This document shows, in pieces, positions 1 to 7,562 of a stretch of DNA of 64,000 nucleotides. Within the stretch, counting starts at the first letter, position 1, and each line of letters begins with the position of its first letter. Made by a program: the position numbers and the translations under genes. The notes beneath the pieces were generated by a model. The model had not been told where the DNA came from. It did no database searches and saw nothing but the letters and a program-made list of their open reading frames with translations. The stretch spans positions 247,457 through 311,456 of the forward strand of contig NZ_KE386822.1 in assembly GCF_000428945.1 (NCBI RefSeq). The letters are read 5' to 3'. Source of the DNA: Hamadaea tsunoensis DSM 44101 (GTDB lineage Bacteria; Actinomycetota; Actinomycetes; Mycobacteriales; Micromonosporaceae).

Positions 1-121
1 CGAGCACACGTTCGCCGGGCGCGGCCAGATGCGCACGCGCGGCGTCGACGAGGGCGGTGTCGGCCAGGGCCCGGGCCCAGGTCTCGGGCTGGCTGGCGAT
101 CTCGGTGGCGGTGACGTTCAT
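1..121 (-). CDS. SIS-domain phosphosugar isomerase/deaminase, N-terminus only
   Basis: Reading the reverse strand from an ATG at 121 gives about 40 open codons that run off the left edge, starting MNVTATEIASQPETWARAL. SIS-domain proteins of the GlmS/AgaS type commonly begin with a TEIASQP-like segment, so this is probably the start of a cytoplasmic enzyme acting on amino-sugar or ketose phosphates; that is a family-level inference from 40 residues only. The 5' flank (135-195) carries GCTCGTT-type words also found between the GH4 gene and the DeoR regulator gene, which suggests common control. The exact reaction (aldose/ketose isomerase or deaminase) cannot be told here. Confidence 0.65.
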   Translation of the reverse strand, partial: MNVTATEIASQPETWARALADTALVDAARAHLAAPGERVL

Positions 122-134
122 GGCGGAAGGCTAT

Positions 135-195
135 GCTCGTTTCTGCTCGTATTTCAACGTCGCGGACCTAAATGAACATCGCTCGTTGCGCGTTT
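135..195. promoter_or_regulatory. candidate DeoR operator words upstream of the SIS gene
   Basis: GCTCGTTT (135-142), GCTCGT (145-150), GCTCGTT (181-187) and TTGCGCGTTT (186-195) lie in the 5' region of the leftward SIS gene. The same words occur in the GH4/DeoR intergenic gap (AAACGAGC at 1788-1795, TTGCGCGTTT at 1804-1813). Shared words in two promoters next to a DeoR gene suggest a local regulon. No binding evidence is visible beyond the sequence. Confidence 0.4.
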
Positions 196-275
196 CCGCC
201 GCCCCGTCCTCGGCGGCCGGCCCTCCCTCGCGACGGCGGTCGGCGATCTCCCTTGCGGCGGCGGCCGGCGATCTT

Positions 276-353
276 CCCGGCGATCTTGCGCGAATGTCCG
301 GGCTATTCGGGTATTCCGGACGAATTTCGGGACATTCGCGCAAGATCGCCGGG
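276..353. repeat. long intergenic palindrome, family A copy 1
   Basis: The 24-bp arms 276-299 and 330-353 are perfect reverse complements containing GATCTTGCGCGAATGTCC, separated by a 30-nt loop. The element sits between the 3' end of the GH4 gene and the SIS gene promoter, so it could end GH4 transcription. A second copy of the same core is at 24574-24643, so it is an interspersed element and not only a local hairpin. Confidence 0.8.
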
Positions 354-398
354 GTCTCGGGGTCTCGGGGTCTCGGGGTCTCGGGGTCTCGGGGTCTC
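351..398. repeat. GGGGTCTC tandem repeat, 6 copies
   Basis: Six perfect head-to-tail copies of the 8-mer GGGGTCTC begin inside the right arm of the adjacent palindrome and run toward the GH4 stop codon. This is a simple-sequence array in noncoding DNA and its copy number probably varies between strains (inference). Confidence 0.85.
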
Positions 399-431
399 GG
401 GGGCGGGGTGTCGGGAGGGGGAGGGGAAGGG

Positions 432-1739
432 TCAGCGGGTTGTGGGGGTGCGGAGGGCGGGGGCGAGCAGGTCGCCGTGTGCGGCGGTCAACTCGTCGCA
501 CAGCGCCCAGATCGCGTCCACCCTCAGCGACGCCGCCGCGTTCGGGTCGACCTGGGCGGCCAGGCGTACCAGGCGGGGGTCGCCGGTCACGGCCGCGCGT
601 ACGGTCAGCTCGCCGACGGACGCGAAGTTCTGGTTCACCGCCGCGCACTGCAGCGGCAGGTCACCCACGAATTCCGGGCGTACGCCCTGCTCGTCGACCA
701 CGCACGGCACCTCGACCGCGTAATCGCGGGGCAGGTTCGTGATCAGTCCGGTGTTGCGGACGTTGGCGTGGATGCGCCGCATCGTGCCGGTCTCGATGGA
801 ATGGATCACCTGGGGCGCGTACTCGGTGGCGTCCCGCTCGATCTCCAGGTCGTGGCCGGCGGCGAGTTCGTCGCGTACCCGTTCGTACTCCTCGACGTTC
901 TCGCGGCTGATGCGGACGTAGTCGCCGACGGGGATGCGCAGCCGGGCCACCTCCTCGTCGTGGTGCAGGTACCACGGCACGTACTCCGAGGAGTGCTCGC
1001 TCGTCTCGGTCGGGTAGTAGCCGAGCGACCGGAACATGTCCACGCGTACGCGCCGCCGCAGCTCGGGATCGGTCGCGACGGCCTGCCGGAGACGGGGGTA
1101 GAGATCCTCGCCGTTCTTGCGCCAGTGCAGCAGCCACGCCTGGTGGTTGAGGCCGGCCGCCCGGTAGCTGACGCCGTCGAAAGGTTCGCCGATCACCTCG
1201 CAGAGCCCGCGGACGGTCCAGTAGACGGAGTGGCAGAGGCCGACCGCCTTGAGGTCCGGCGCCACCGCCGCGAGGTAGCCGATGTTCATGGCCATCGGGT
1301 TGGTGTAGTTGAGCAGCCACGCGTCCGGGCAGATCTCCCGCATGTCGTCGGCGATCCCCTGCAGCACCGGGAACGTACGCAGCGCGCGGAAGATCCCGCC
1401 GACCCCGATCGTGTCGCCGATGGTCTGCCGCAGCCCGTACTTGGCCGGGATCTCGAAGTCCGTGACCGTCGCGGCGTACATGCCGACCTGGATCGAGTTG
1501 ATCACGTAGTCCGCGCCCGCCAGCGCCGTACGCCGGTCCAGGCTGGTCTTGATCCGCGGGTCCGCTCCCAGCTGCGCCGCCGTACGCCGGGCGATCGCCT
1601 CGGCCGTGGCCAGCCGCTCGGGATCGATGTCGTGCAGGTGGAGCGTCACCTCCCGCAGCTCGGGGAAGGACAGGATGTCGGCCAGGAGTTCCCGGGTGAA
1701 CACGACGCTGCCGGCGCCGAGGAAGGTGATGACGGCCAT
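432..1739 (-). CDS. GH4 family alpha-galactosidase-like NAD-dependent glycosidase
   Basis: The 435-residue protein opens with a Rossmann dinucleotide site (ITFLGAGSVVF). It shows GH4 landmarks: DTIGVGGIFRALRTFPV, NYTNPMAMN, the metal-ligand segment GLCHSV and GLNHQAW. GH4 enzymes cleave glycosides by a redox mechanism using NAD+ and Mn2+; the GGIFRALRT/CHSV pattern resembles MelA-type alpha-galactosidases more than the 6-phospho-glycosidases. The ATG at 1739 is chosen because the Rossmann strand starts directly after it; the open frame extends about 95 codons further upstream but overlaps the divergent regulator. It lacks a signal peptide and so acts on imported sugar. The adjacent DeoR regulator and SIS protein suggest a sugar-catabolic unit. 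Confidence 0.85.
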   Translation of the reverse strand: MAVITFLGAGSVVFTRELLADILSFPELREVTLHLHDIDPERLATAEAIARRTAAQLGADPRIKTSLDRRTALAGADYVINSIQVGMYAATVTDFEIPAKYGLRQTIGDTIGVGGIFRALRTFPVLQGIADDMREICPDAWLLNYTNPMAMNIGYLAAVAPDLKAVGLCHSVYWTVRGLCEVIGEPFDGVSYRAAGLNHQAWLLHWRKNGEDLYPRLRQAVATDPELRRRVRVDMFRSLGYYPTETSEHSSEYVPWYLHHDEEVARLRIPVGDYVRISRENVEEYERVRDELAAGHDLEIERDATEYAPQVIHSIETGTMRRIHANVRNTGLITNLPRDYAVEVPCVVDEQGVRPEFVGDLPLQCAAVNQNFASVGELTVRAAVTGDPRLVRLAAQVDPNAAASLRVDAIWALCDELTAAHGDLLAPALRTPTTR

Positions 1740-1786
1740 GCGCGGAATCCTGGTCCTGTCGTGCATACTGTGGCAAGGTTCGCGCG

Positions 1787-1814
1787 CAAACGAGCATTCT
1801 TTATTGCGCGTTTG
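1787..1814. promoter_or_regulatory. inverted-repeat operator between GH4 and DeoR genes
   Basis: CAAACG (1787-1792) and CGTTTG (1809-1814) form an inverted repeat in the 100-bp divergent gap. The left part also contains AAACGAGC, the reverse complement of the GCTCGTTT word upstream of the SIS gene. The site overlaps the 5' flanks of both GH4 and the regulator, as expected for an autoregulated DeoR operator (inference). Confidence 0.45.
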
Positions 1815-1839
1815 ATCAGGTGATCGGAAGGGACGGGGC

Positions 1840-2616
1840 ATGGCCCGCAGTACGTTGCGCCGCGCCGACCGGGTGTCGACGATCCTCGACCGCATCTCCG
1901 GCGACGGCTCGGTGGACGCCCGCGCGCTGGCGGCCGAGTTCGACGTCTCGGTGGCGACGATCCGGCGCGACCTGCAGACCCTGGAGGACCAGAAGCTCCT
2001 CAACCGTACGCACGGCGGTGCCATCGCGGCCGACGTCAGCTACGAGTTGCCCGTGCGCTACCGCATCGGCCAGCACCGCGACGAGAAGCTGGCGATCGCC
2101 CGCACGGCGGTGGGCCGCCTGCCGCACGGACCGCTGACCGTCGGCCTCACCGGCGGCACCACCACGCACACGGTCGCCCGGCTGCTCGCGGACCGGTTCG
2201 ACCTGGCCGTCGTCACCAACGCGCTCAACATCGCGGCCGAACTCGCCCTGCGGCCGCGGCTCAAGCTGGTGATGACCGGCGGCGTCTCGCGTACGCAGTC
2301 CTACGAACTGGTCGGGCCGATCGCCGACCGCACCCTGTCCGGGCTGAACATCGAGGTCGCCATCGTCGGCGTCGACGGGATCAGCGCGCGTACCGGGCTG
2401 ACGACGCACGACGACATCGAGGCGAACACCAACGCGACCATGATCCGCCAGGCCCAGCGGGTGATCGTGGTGGCCGACGGCTCGAAGGTCGGCAAGGTCT
2501 GCCTGGCCCGCATCTGCGCGATCGCCGACGTCGACGAGTTCGTCACCGACGACACCGCCGACGAGGCCGCGCTCGCCGCCATCGCGGCCGCCGGCGTCAC
2601 CGTCACCGTCGCCTGA
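1840..2616 (+). CDS. DeoR-family sugar-phosphate-responsive repressor
   Basis: This 258-residue protein has an N-terminal DeoR helix-turn-helix (residues about 5-60: RADRVSTIL, SVATIRRDLQTLE, RTHGGA). A DeoR C-terminal sensor follows with GLTGGTTT, VVTNALNIAAEL, MTGGVSR and IVGVDGI. DeoR proteins of this architecture bind phosphorylated sugars and repress neighbouring catabolic genes. An AG-rich ribosome site (GGAAGGGACGGGG) precedes the ATG. It is divergent from GH4, and the shared operator words suggest that it controls itself, GH4 and the SIS gene. It could be an AgaR-type amino-sugar regulator, but the effector is not visible from sequence. Confidence 0.88.
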   Translation: MARSTLRRADRVSTILDRISGDGSVDARALAAEFDVSVATIRRDLQTLEDQKLLNRTHGGAIAADVSYELPVRYRIGQHRDEKLAIARTAVGRLPHGPLTVGLTGGTTTHTVARLLADRFDLAVVTNALNIAAELALRPRLKLVMTGGVSRTQSYELVGPIADRTLSGLNIEVAIVGVDGISARTGLTTHDDIEANTNATMIRQAQRVIVVADGSKVGKVCLARICAIADVDEFVTDDTADEAALAAIAAAGVTVTVA

Positions 2617-2805
2617 AGAAGCAGCCGGCGCGCATTTAAAGATGCACACTTGTGCACGAGTTCTCGACGGTTGCGCGTACACCTTGGTTTAATCGCTCAC
2701 ACGTGAGTGCTGGCCGGTGGCGGGTACGCCGTCGCGCCACGGGCGGGGCCGAGGGGCCGCCGTCCGAGTGCTGAACAGCCTCGCGCGAGTCGATGGAGGT
2801 CCTCC

Positions 2806-3663
2806 ATGACACGTTCCCTGCGCCATCTGATCGCGGCGGTCCTGCTGGCCGCCGCCGGCGTGCTCGGCGCGGCCCACCCCGCCTCCGCCGCGCCCGCCCC
2901 GCCCACCCCGGTGACCTGCGCGGGCTGCTACCACCCGGCCCTGCGTACCAGCTGGAACTGGGTGCTCGCGGCCGTGCCCGCGGCGCCGTACCGGGCGGTC
3001 TCGCTCTACGACGTCGACGGCTTCGACAACTCGGCCGCCAACGTCAGCGCCCTGCATGCGGCCGGCATCAAGGCCGTCTGCTACCTGTCGGCCGGAACCT
3101 ACGAGAACTGGCGGTCCGACGCCGGCCAGTTCCCGGCCGCGATCCTCGGCAAGTCCAACGGCTGGCCCGGCGAGAAGTGGCTCGACGTCCGCGACGTCCA
3201 GAAGGCCGGCAGCGCCCTGCGTACGATCATGGACGCCCGGCTGGACATGTGCCGCCAGAAGGGCTTCGACATGGTCGAGCTGGACAATGTGGACGGTTAC
3301 ACCAACAAGACCGGCTTCCCGCTGACCGCCGCCGACCAGCTGTACTTCAACGCCCTGCTGGCCAACGACTCGCACGCCCGCGGCCTGTCCGTCCTGCAGA
3401 AGAACGACAACGAGCAGATCCCGCAGCTCGTCGCGTACTTCGACGGGGCGCTGAACGAGCAGTGCAACCAGTACAGCGAATGCACCACGGCCCAGAACGG
3501 CGGCTACGGCCTGGACCAGTACGTGGCCGCCGGCAAGCCGGTGTTCCAGGCGGAGTACTCGCTGGCGACGTCCAAGTTCTGCACCAAGGACAACAACCAG
3601 AACTTCAACGGGGTCAAGTTCTCCATCGATCTCGACGACTCCGTGTTCCAGGCGTGCAGGTAA
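2806..3663 (+). CDS. secreted GH114 endo-alpha-1,4-polygalactosaminidase
   Basis: The 285-residue product begins with a Sec signal peptide (MTRSLRHLIAAVLLAAAGVL, cleavage near ASAA). It continues as a GH114-type TIM barrel: SLYDVDGFDNS, AVCYLSAGTYE, KWLDVRD, GFDMVELDNVDGY and GLSVLQKNDNEQ, with acidic residues at the expected strand ends. Family members hydrolyse alpha-1,4-galactosaminan, a fungal wall and biofilm polymer. The start at 2806 is supported by GGAGGT just upstream and by the signal peptide. Cysteines in the mature part suggest disulfides. A strong hairpin terminator follows. Its position beside the SIS/GH4/DeoR unit suggests an extracellular first step feeding that unit (inference). 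Confidence 0.88.
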   Translation: MTRSLRHLIAAVLLAAAGVLGAAHPASAAPAPPTPVTCAGCYHPALRTSWNWVLAAVPAAPYRAVSLYDVDGFDNSAANVSALHAAGIKAVCYLSAGTYENWRSDAGQFPAAILGKSNGWPGEKWLDVRDVQKAGSALRTIMDARLDMCRQKGFDMVELDNVDGYTNKTGFPLTAADQLYFNALLANDSHARGLSVLQKNDNEQIPQLVAYFDGALNEQCNQYSECTTAQNGGYGLDQYVAAGKPVFQAEYSLATSKFCTKDNNQNFNGVKFSIDLDDSVFQACR

Positions 3664-3735
3664 TTCAAGATCTTTTAGGGCCTTACTTCCCGGGTTCGTC
3701 GATCTCACCTCCGCTCCTCGCGCGGGAGACCGGTC

Positions 3736-3762
3736 GGCCCCGTCACGTCCCGTGACGGGGCC
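3736..3762. terminator. 12-bp stem hairpin terminator
   Basis: GGCCCCGTCACG (3736-3747), a 3-nt loop and CGTGACGGGGCC (3751-3762) form a perfect GC-rich stem about 70 bp after the galactosaminidase stop codon. There is no long T tract, which is normal for actinomycete terminators. Confidence 0.75.
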
Positions 3763-3936
3763 TCCCTGCCAGGTGAGTGGGGCGAAGCATCCAGCACCGC
3801 CTTTCGGTCACCGTTTCACCCTTTCGCCACCTGGCGTTTGTCGCGACTGTCCGATATGGCGGCTGGGTGGATCGGTCGCATTGGATCTTGGGTGGGGAGC
3901 GATCTTCCATGAGGTGGGCGCCGAGCGCCGATTTCT

Positions 3937-4082
3937 TGATCATTTACGGCTGGGGTGTCAATCCGGCCCGATCTGCATGATCAATGACGCGTCAGGTGTA
4001 GCCGAAGCCGGTCAGCGCGCTCCAGAGCCGTAAACGATCATGCAATGGGGGGCCGTTTTTACACCGCAGCCGTAAACGATCA
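3937..4082. repeat. interspersed TGATC-TTTACGGCTG words in a gene-free stretch
   Basis: TGATCATTTACGGCTG (3937-3952) recurs as near-perfect reverse complements at 4026-4040 (AGCCGTAAACGATCA) and 4067-4082 (CAGCCGTAAACGATCA). The surrounding 3764-4184 stretch has no convincing gene: the open frames there lack family features and ribosome sites. The repeats could form a stem or be protein-binding sites. Confidence 0.5.
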
Positions 4083-4184
4083 CCCCACCGGCCGCCGGTC
4101 GCGCGCATGAGTCGGACAGTTGCGACAAAGGTCAGGGGTGCATGAATGGGGTGTGGATGTGACCTCTGGTGCGCCTGAGAGGGT

Positions 4185-5396
4185 TCACGGGTTGATGGCC
4201 AGGAAGAGGAACGCCGCGAAGATCGACAGGTGTACGCCGGCCTGCAGCAGCGTCGCCCGGCCGGGCACGACGGTCAGGATGCCCACGACGACGGTGAGGG
4301 CGAACAGCACCACTTGCAGTGGGTCGAGGCCGAGCAGGAGCGGGCCGTCGAGCCACCGGGACGCGATGGCGATCGCCGGGATGGTGAGGCCGATGCTGGC
4401 GATCGCCGATCCGAGCGCGAGGTTCAGGCTCGTCTGTACGCGGTCCGCCCGCGCGGCGCGTACGGCGGCGACCGTCTCGGGGGCGAGGACGAGCATCGCG
4501 ATGATGACGCCGACGACGGGCTGGGGCATGCCGAGGGCGCGGACGCCGCTCTCGATCGAGGGGGAGACGAGTTTGGCCTCGCCCACGACGGCGATGAGGG
4601 CGATGAGCAGGAGGCCGAGGCTGAAGACGGTGGCCCGGGCGGTCGGCCGCTGGTGGACCTCCGCAGCCTCGTCCGGCAGCGGCGCGGCCTGCTCCACCCG
4701 GTCGGCCGCCTCGCTCCCATCGTCCGAGCCGGCGCGACCGGCCTCGGCGCGACCGGCCTCGGCGCGGCCGGAGTCGGGGCGGCTCGACTCGAGGAGGTCG
4801 GCGTCGAAGGGGACGGGGAGGAAGTCCGTGCGGTGCCGGACGGTCTGCACGGTGACGAAGACGCCGTAGAGGACGAGCGACGCGGTGCCCGCGAAGGCCA
4901 GTTGGGCCGAGGTGAACTGCGGGCCGGGCTTGCCGGCGGTGAACGTGGGCAGGACCAGGCAGAGCGTGGTGATCGTGGCGACGGTGGTCAGCGCGGCGCC
5001 CGCGCCCTCGGGGTTGAACACGGCGCGGCCGCGGCGGAGCGAGCCGACGAGCAGGCTCACGCCCATGATGCCGTTGCAGGTGATCATGACGGCGGCGAAG
5101 ACCGTGTCGCGGGCGAGGGACTGGGTCTTCTCACCGCCCCCGCTGACCATGAGGGTGACGATCAGGCCGACCTCGATGATCGTGACGGCGACCGCGAGGA
5201 TGAGGGCGCCGAAGGGTTCGCCGACCCGTTCGGCGACGACCTCCGCGTGGTGCACCGCGGCGAGGATCGCGCCGACGAGCAGCAGGGCGACCACGACGAC
5301 GACCACGGTGGACAGGGACCGGCCCCAGGCGAGGACGAGCAGGACGAAGGCCGCGATGGGTACGAGGACCGTCCAGCGCTTCGTGATCACCTGCAT
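4185..5396 (-). CDS. ChaA-like calcium/proton antiporter (CaCA superfamily)
   Basis: The 403-residue integral membrane protein has about 11 hydrophobic segments in two halves, each with a CaCA alpha-repeat signature. The first is GEPFGALILAVAVTIIEVGL (about residues 59-78); the second is LAPETVAAVRAARADRVQ followed by NLALGSAIASIGLTIP. The acidic residues in these helices are the expected cation sites. A hydrophilic cytoplasmic loop between the halves contains tandem RAEAG units. Family members exchange Ca2+ or Na+ for H+ at the plasma membrane. The ATG at 5396 precedes the first helix directly; the reading frame extends further up only through the divergent polymerase gene. It stands alone. 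Confidence 0.85.
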   Translation of the reverse strand: MQVITKRWTVLVPIAAFVLLVLAWGRSLSTVVVVVVALLLVGAILAAVHHAEVVAERVGEPFGALILAVAVTIIEVGLIVTLMVSGGGEKTQSLARDTVFAAVMITCNGIMGVSLLVGSLRRGRAVFNPEGAGAALTTVATITTLCLVLPTFTAGKPGPQFTSAQLAFAGTASLVLYGVFVTVQTVRHRTDFLPVPFDADLLESSRPDSGRAEAGRAEAGRAGSDDGSEAADRVEQAAPLPDEAAEVHQRPTARATVFSLGLLLIALIAVVGEAKLVSPSIESGVRALGMPQPVVGVIIAMLVLAPETVAAVRAARADRVQTSLNLALGSAIASIGLTIPAIAIASRWLDGPLLLGLDPLQVVLFALTVVVGILTVVPGRATLLQAGVHLSIFAAFLFLAINP

Positions 5397-5446
5397 CTGC
5401 TGAGCATATGGAACAAAGCGGACAGACGTGGGGACTATCGCCAGGC

Positions 5447-5458
5447 GAACAAGTGTTC
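5447..5458. promoter_or_regulatory. LexA (SOS) box upstream of the polymerase IV gene
   Basis: CGAACAAGTGTTCT contains GAAC-N4-GTTC (5447-5458), matching the core of the actinobacterial LexA consensus CGAAC-N4-GTTCG. It ends 13 bp before the start codon of the polymerase IV gene. This implies DNA-damage induction of a mutagenic polymerase. Confidence 0.6.
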
Positions 5459-5471
5459 TAAGCTCCTGCTC

Positions 5472-6662
5472 ATGCGGGACCCGGCCTCGATTCTGCACGC
5501 CGACCTGGACGCCTTCTACGCGTCGGTCGAGCAGCGTGACAACCCGGCGCTGCGCGGGCATCCGGTGATCGTCGGCGGCGGCGTCGTGCTGGCGTGCAGC
5601 TACGAGGCCAAGCGCCGGGGCGTGCGGACGGCGATGAGCGGGCACGCGGCGCGCCGGCTGTGTCCCGACGCGATCGTCGTGCGGCCGCGCATGTCGGCGT
5701 ACGCGGCCGCGAGCAAGGCGGTGTTCGAGGTCTTCCGGGACACCACGCCGGTCGTCGAGGGGATCTCGATCGACGAGGCGTTCCTCGACGTCGGCGGGCT
5801 GCACCGGATCGGCGGCCGGCCGGTCGACGTCGCCGTCCGCCTGCGCGCCGAGGTGCTGCGCCGCGTCGGCCTGCCGATCACGGTCGGCGTGGCCCGGACG
5901 AAGTTCCTCGCGAAGGTCGCCAGCCGGGTCGCCAAGCCGGACGGGCTGCTGCTCGTCGAGCCCGAGGGGGAGCTCGCGTTCCTGCATCCGCTGCCGGTCG
6001 GGATGCTCTGGGGCGTCGGGGCGGTGACCGAGGCGAAGCTGCACGAGCGCGGCATCCGGACCGTCGGGCAGGTCGCCCGGCTCGGTGAGGCCGCCCTCGT
6101 CTCGATCCTCGGCCCGGGTGCCGGGCGCCACCTGCACGCGCTGGCCCACAACCGCGATCCGCGGCCGGTCGTCGTGGGCAAGCGGCGCGGCTCGATCGGC
6201 GCCCAGCGGGCGATCGGCCGGGGACCGCACCGGCCCGAGGACGTGTCGGCGGCCCTCGCCGGGCTGGTCGACCGGGTCACGAAGCGGATGCGGGCGGCCG
6301 ACCGGCCCGGCCGGACGATCATCCTGCGGCTGCGGTTCGCCGACTTCACCCGGGCGACGCGGTCGCGTACGCTGCCGCGGGCCACGGTCCAGACGCAGAC
6401 GGTGCTCGATGTGGCCCGGGAGCTGCTCGGGGAGGCCCAGCCGCTCATCGAGGCCAAGGGGATCACCCTCGTCGGGATCTCGGTGAGCAACCTGGGCCGC
6501 CACGGCGACGTCCAGCTGGAGCTGCCTTTCGAGCAGCCGGACCGGGCCATGCTGGACGCCGCCGTCGACGCGGTACGCGACCGGTTCGGCTCGGCGTCGG
6601 TCACGCGGGGCGTACTGGTGGGCAAGGATCCGGGGATCGCCGTACCCACCCTGCCCGACTAG
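5472..6662 (+). CDS. dinB: DNA polymerase IV, Y-family translesion polymerase
   Basis: The 396-residue protein carries Y-family catalytic motifs: ILHADLDAFYASVEQR (first Asp pair and steric-gate Tyr region), YEAKRRGV, and the SIDEAFLDV catalytic acidic pair. These are followed by VGVARTKFLAKVASR and the thumb helix-hairpin-helix segment (LWGVGAVTEAKL, GIRTVGQVARL). The little-finger domain follows, and the C-terminus carries a QLELPF clamp-binding motif, so it should act with the beta sliding clamp. The ATG at 5472 places the catalytic motif at residue 8, as usual in the family. A LexA-like box just upstream suggests SOS control. It converges with a methyltransferase gene. Confidence 0.93.
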   Translation: MRDPASILHADLDAFYASVEQRDNPALRGHPVIVGGGVVLACSYEAKRRGVRTAMSGHAARRLCPDAIVVRPRMSAYAAASKAVFEVFRDTTPVVEGISIDEAFLDVGGLHRIGGRPVDVAVRLRAEVLRRVGLPITVGVARTKFLAKVASRVAKPDGLLLVEPEGELAFLHPLPVGMLWGVGAVTEAKLHERGIRTVGQVARLGEAALVSILGPGAGRHLHALAHNRDPRPVVVGKRRGSIGAQRAIGRGPHRPEDVSAALAGLVDRVTKRMRAADRPGRTIILRLRFADFTRATRSRTLPRATVQTQTVLDVARELLGEAQPLIEAKGITLVGISVSNLGRHGDVQLELPFEQPDRAMLDAAVDAVRDRFGSASVTRGVLVGKDPGIAVPTLPD

Positions 6663-6666
6663 TTCG

Positions 6667-7428
6667 TCAGCGGGCCTTCAACGCGAACACTCCCCAGCCG
6701 AGCAGGTTGCGGCGGTAAGTGGTGTGCCGCAACGGTTCCCGGTCGAGGTCCTGGCGTACCGCGGGGGCGAGCCCGTCGTCCGGGTTCGCGTCCAGCCACT
6801 GCCGGAGCGTGAACCACTGGGCGGCCGCGTACCGGTCCCAGCTGTCCTCGTCGGCGAGCACCATCTCGACGAGGTCGTAGCCGAGCTCGCCGAAGAGGCG
6901 TACCAGGCCGGGCAGCGTGTCGAAGTCGTCCCTCGTGCGCGCGTGGCACGCCTCGATCGCCTCCTGGCTCGGCGGCTCGCTGCGCCAGAACGGCTCGCCG
7001 ATGAGCATGAGGCCGCCGGGCCGCAGGGACTGTTCGAGCAGGCGGACGGTGCCGGTGACGCCGTCGCCGATCCAGGTCGCGCCGATGCAGGCGGCCACGT
7101 CCACGCGCTCGGCGGCGACGTAGCCCCGGGCGTCGTTGTGCTCGAACGTGACCCGGTCGGCGACGTCCAGCTCGGCGGCGCGTACGCCGGACAGCCGGAT
7201 CCAGTCCTTCGCGATGTCCACGCCGTGACCGGTGATGCCGTGGTCACGGGCCCAGGTGCACAGCATCTCGCCGGTGCCGGAGCAGAGGTCGAGGATCCTG
7301 TCGCCCGGGTTCAGCCGGATCGCCGCGCCGAGCGTGGCGAGCTTCTCCGGGGTGTACGGGTTGTGGACGCGTTGCCCGGTCTCACGGATCAGGAAGTGGC
7401 GGGGGAGGGCCAGGGCTTTCTTGTCCAT
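6667..7428 (-). CDS. class I SAM-dependent methyltransferase
   Basis: The 253-residue cytosolic protein has a classical SAM-binding fold: motif I ILDLCSGTGEM (residues about 45-55), the acidic end of strand 2 (HGVDIA), FEHNDARGY and VAACIGATWIGDG. GGLMLIGEPFW marks strand 5. An N-terminal HNPYTPEKLATL segment precedes the fold. The substrate cannot be assigned; similar proteins act on small molecules. It ends tail to tail with dinB (4 bp apart) and reads away from a short promoter gap (7429-7562) that contains no other gene. Confidence 0.8.
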   Translation of the reverse strand: MDKKALALPRHFLIRETGQRVHNPYTPEKLATLGAAIRLNPGDRILDLCSGTGEMLCTWARDHGITGHGVDIAKDWIRLSGVRAAELDVADRVTFEHNDARGYVAAERVDVAACIGATWIGDGVTGTVRLLEQSLRPGGLMLIGEPFWRSEPPSQEAIEACHARTRDDFDTLPGLVRLFGELGYDLVEMVLADEDSWDRYAAAQWFTLRQWLDANPDDGLAPAVRQDLDREPLRHTTYRRNLLGWGVFALKAR

Positions 7429-7562
7429 GATGGATGATCCTTCGTGGTCGATGGTCGGTTCTGGACGGAACGAGAACGGACGGCATCGACAAACATCAAA
7501 TCATCTCCTTGGATGGGAATGTGGCCGAAGCCAATCAGGCCAGGAGAAGGCCCGCAACCGAT

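Noticed and set aside
3764..4184. Small gene in the gap after the galactosaminidase (open frames 3752-4033 and 3777-3980)
   Set aside because: They lack ribosome sites and recognisable features, and they cross repeated AGCCGTAAACGATCA words that look noncoding.
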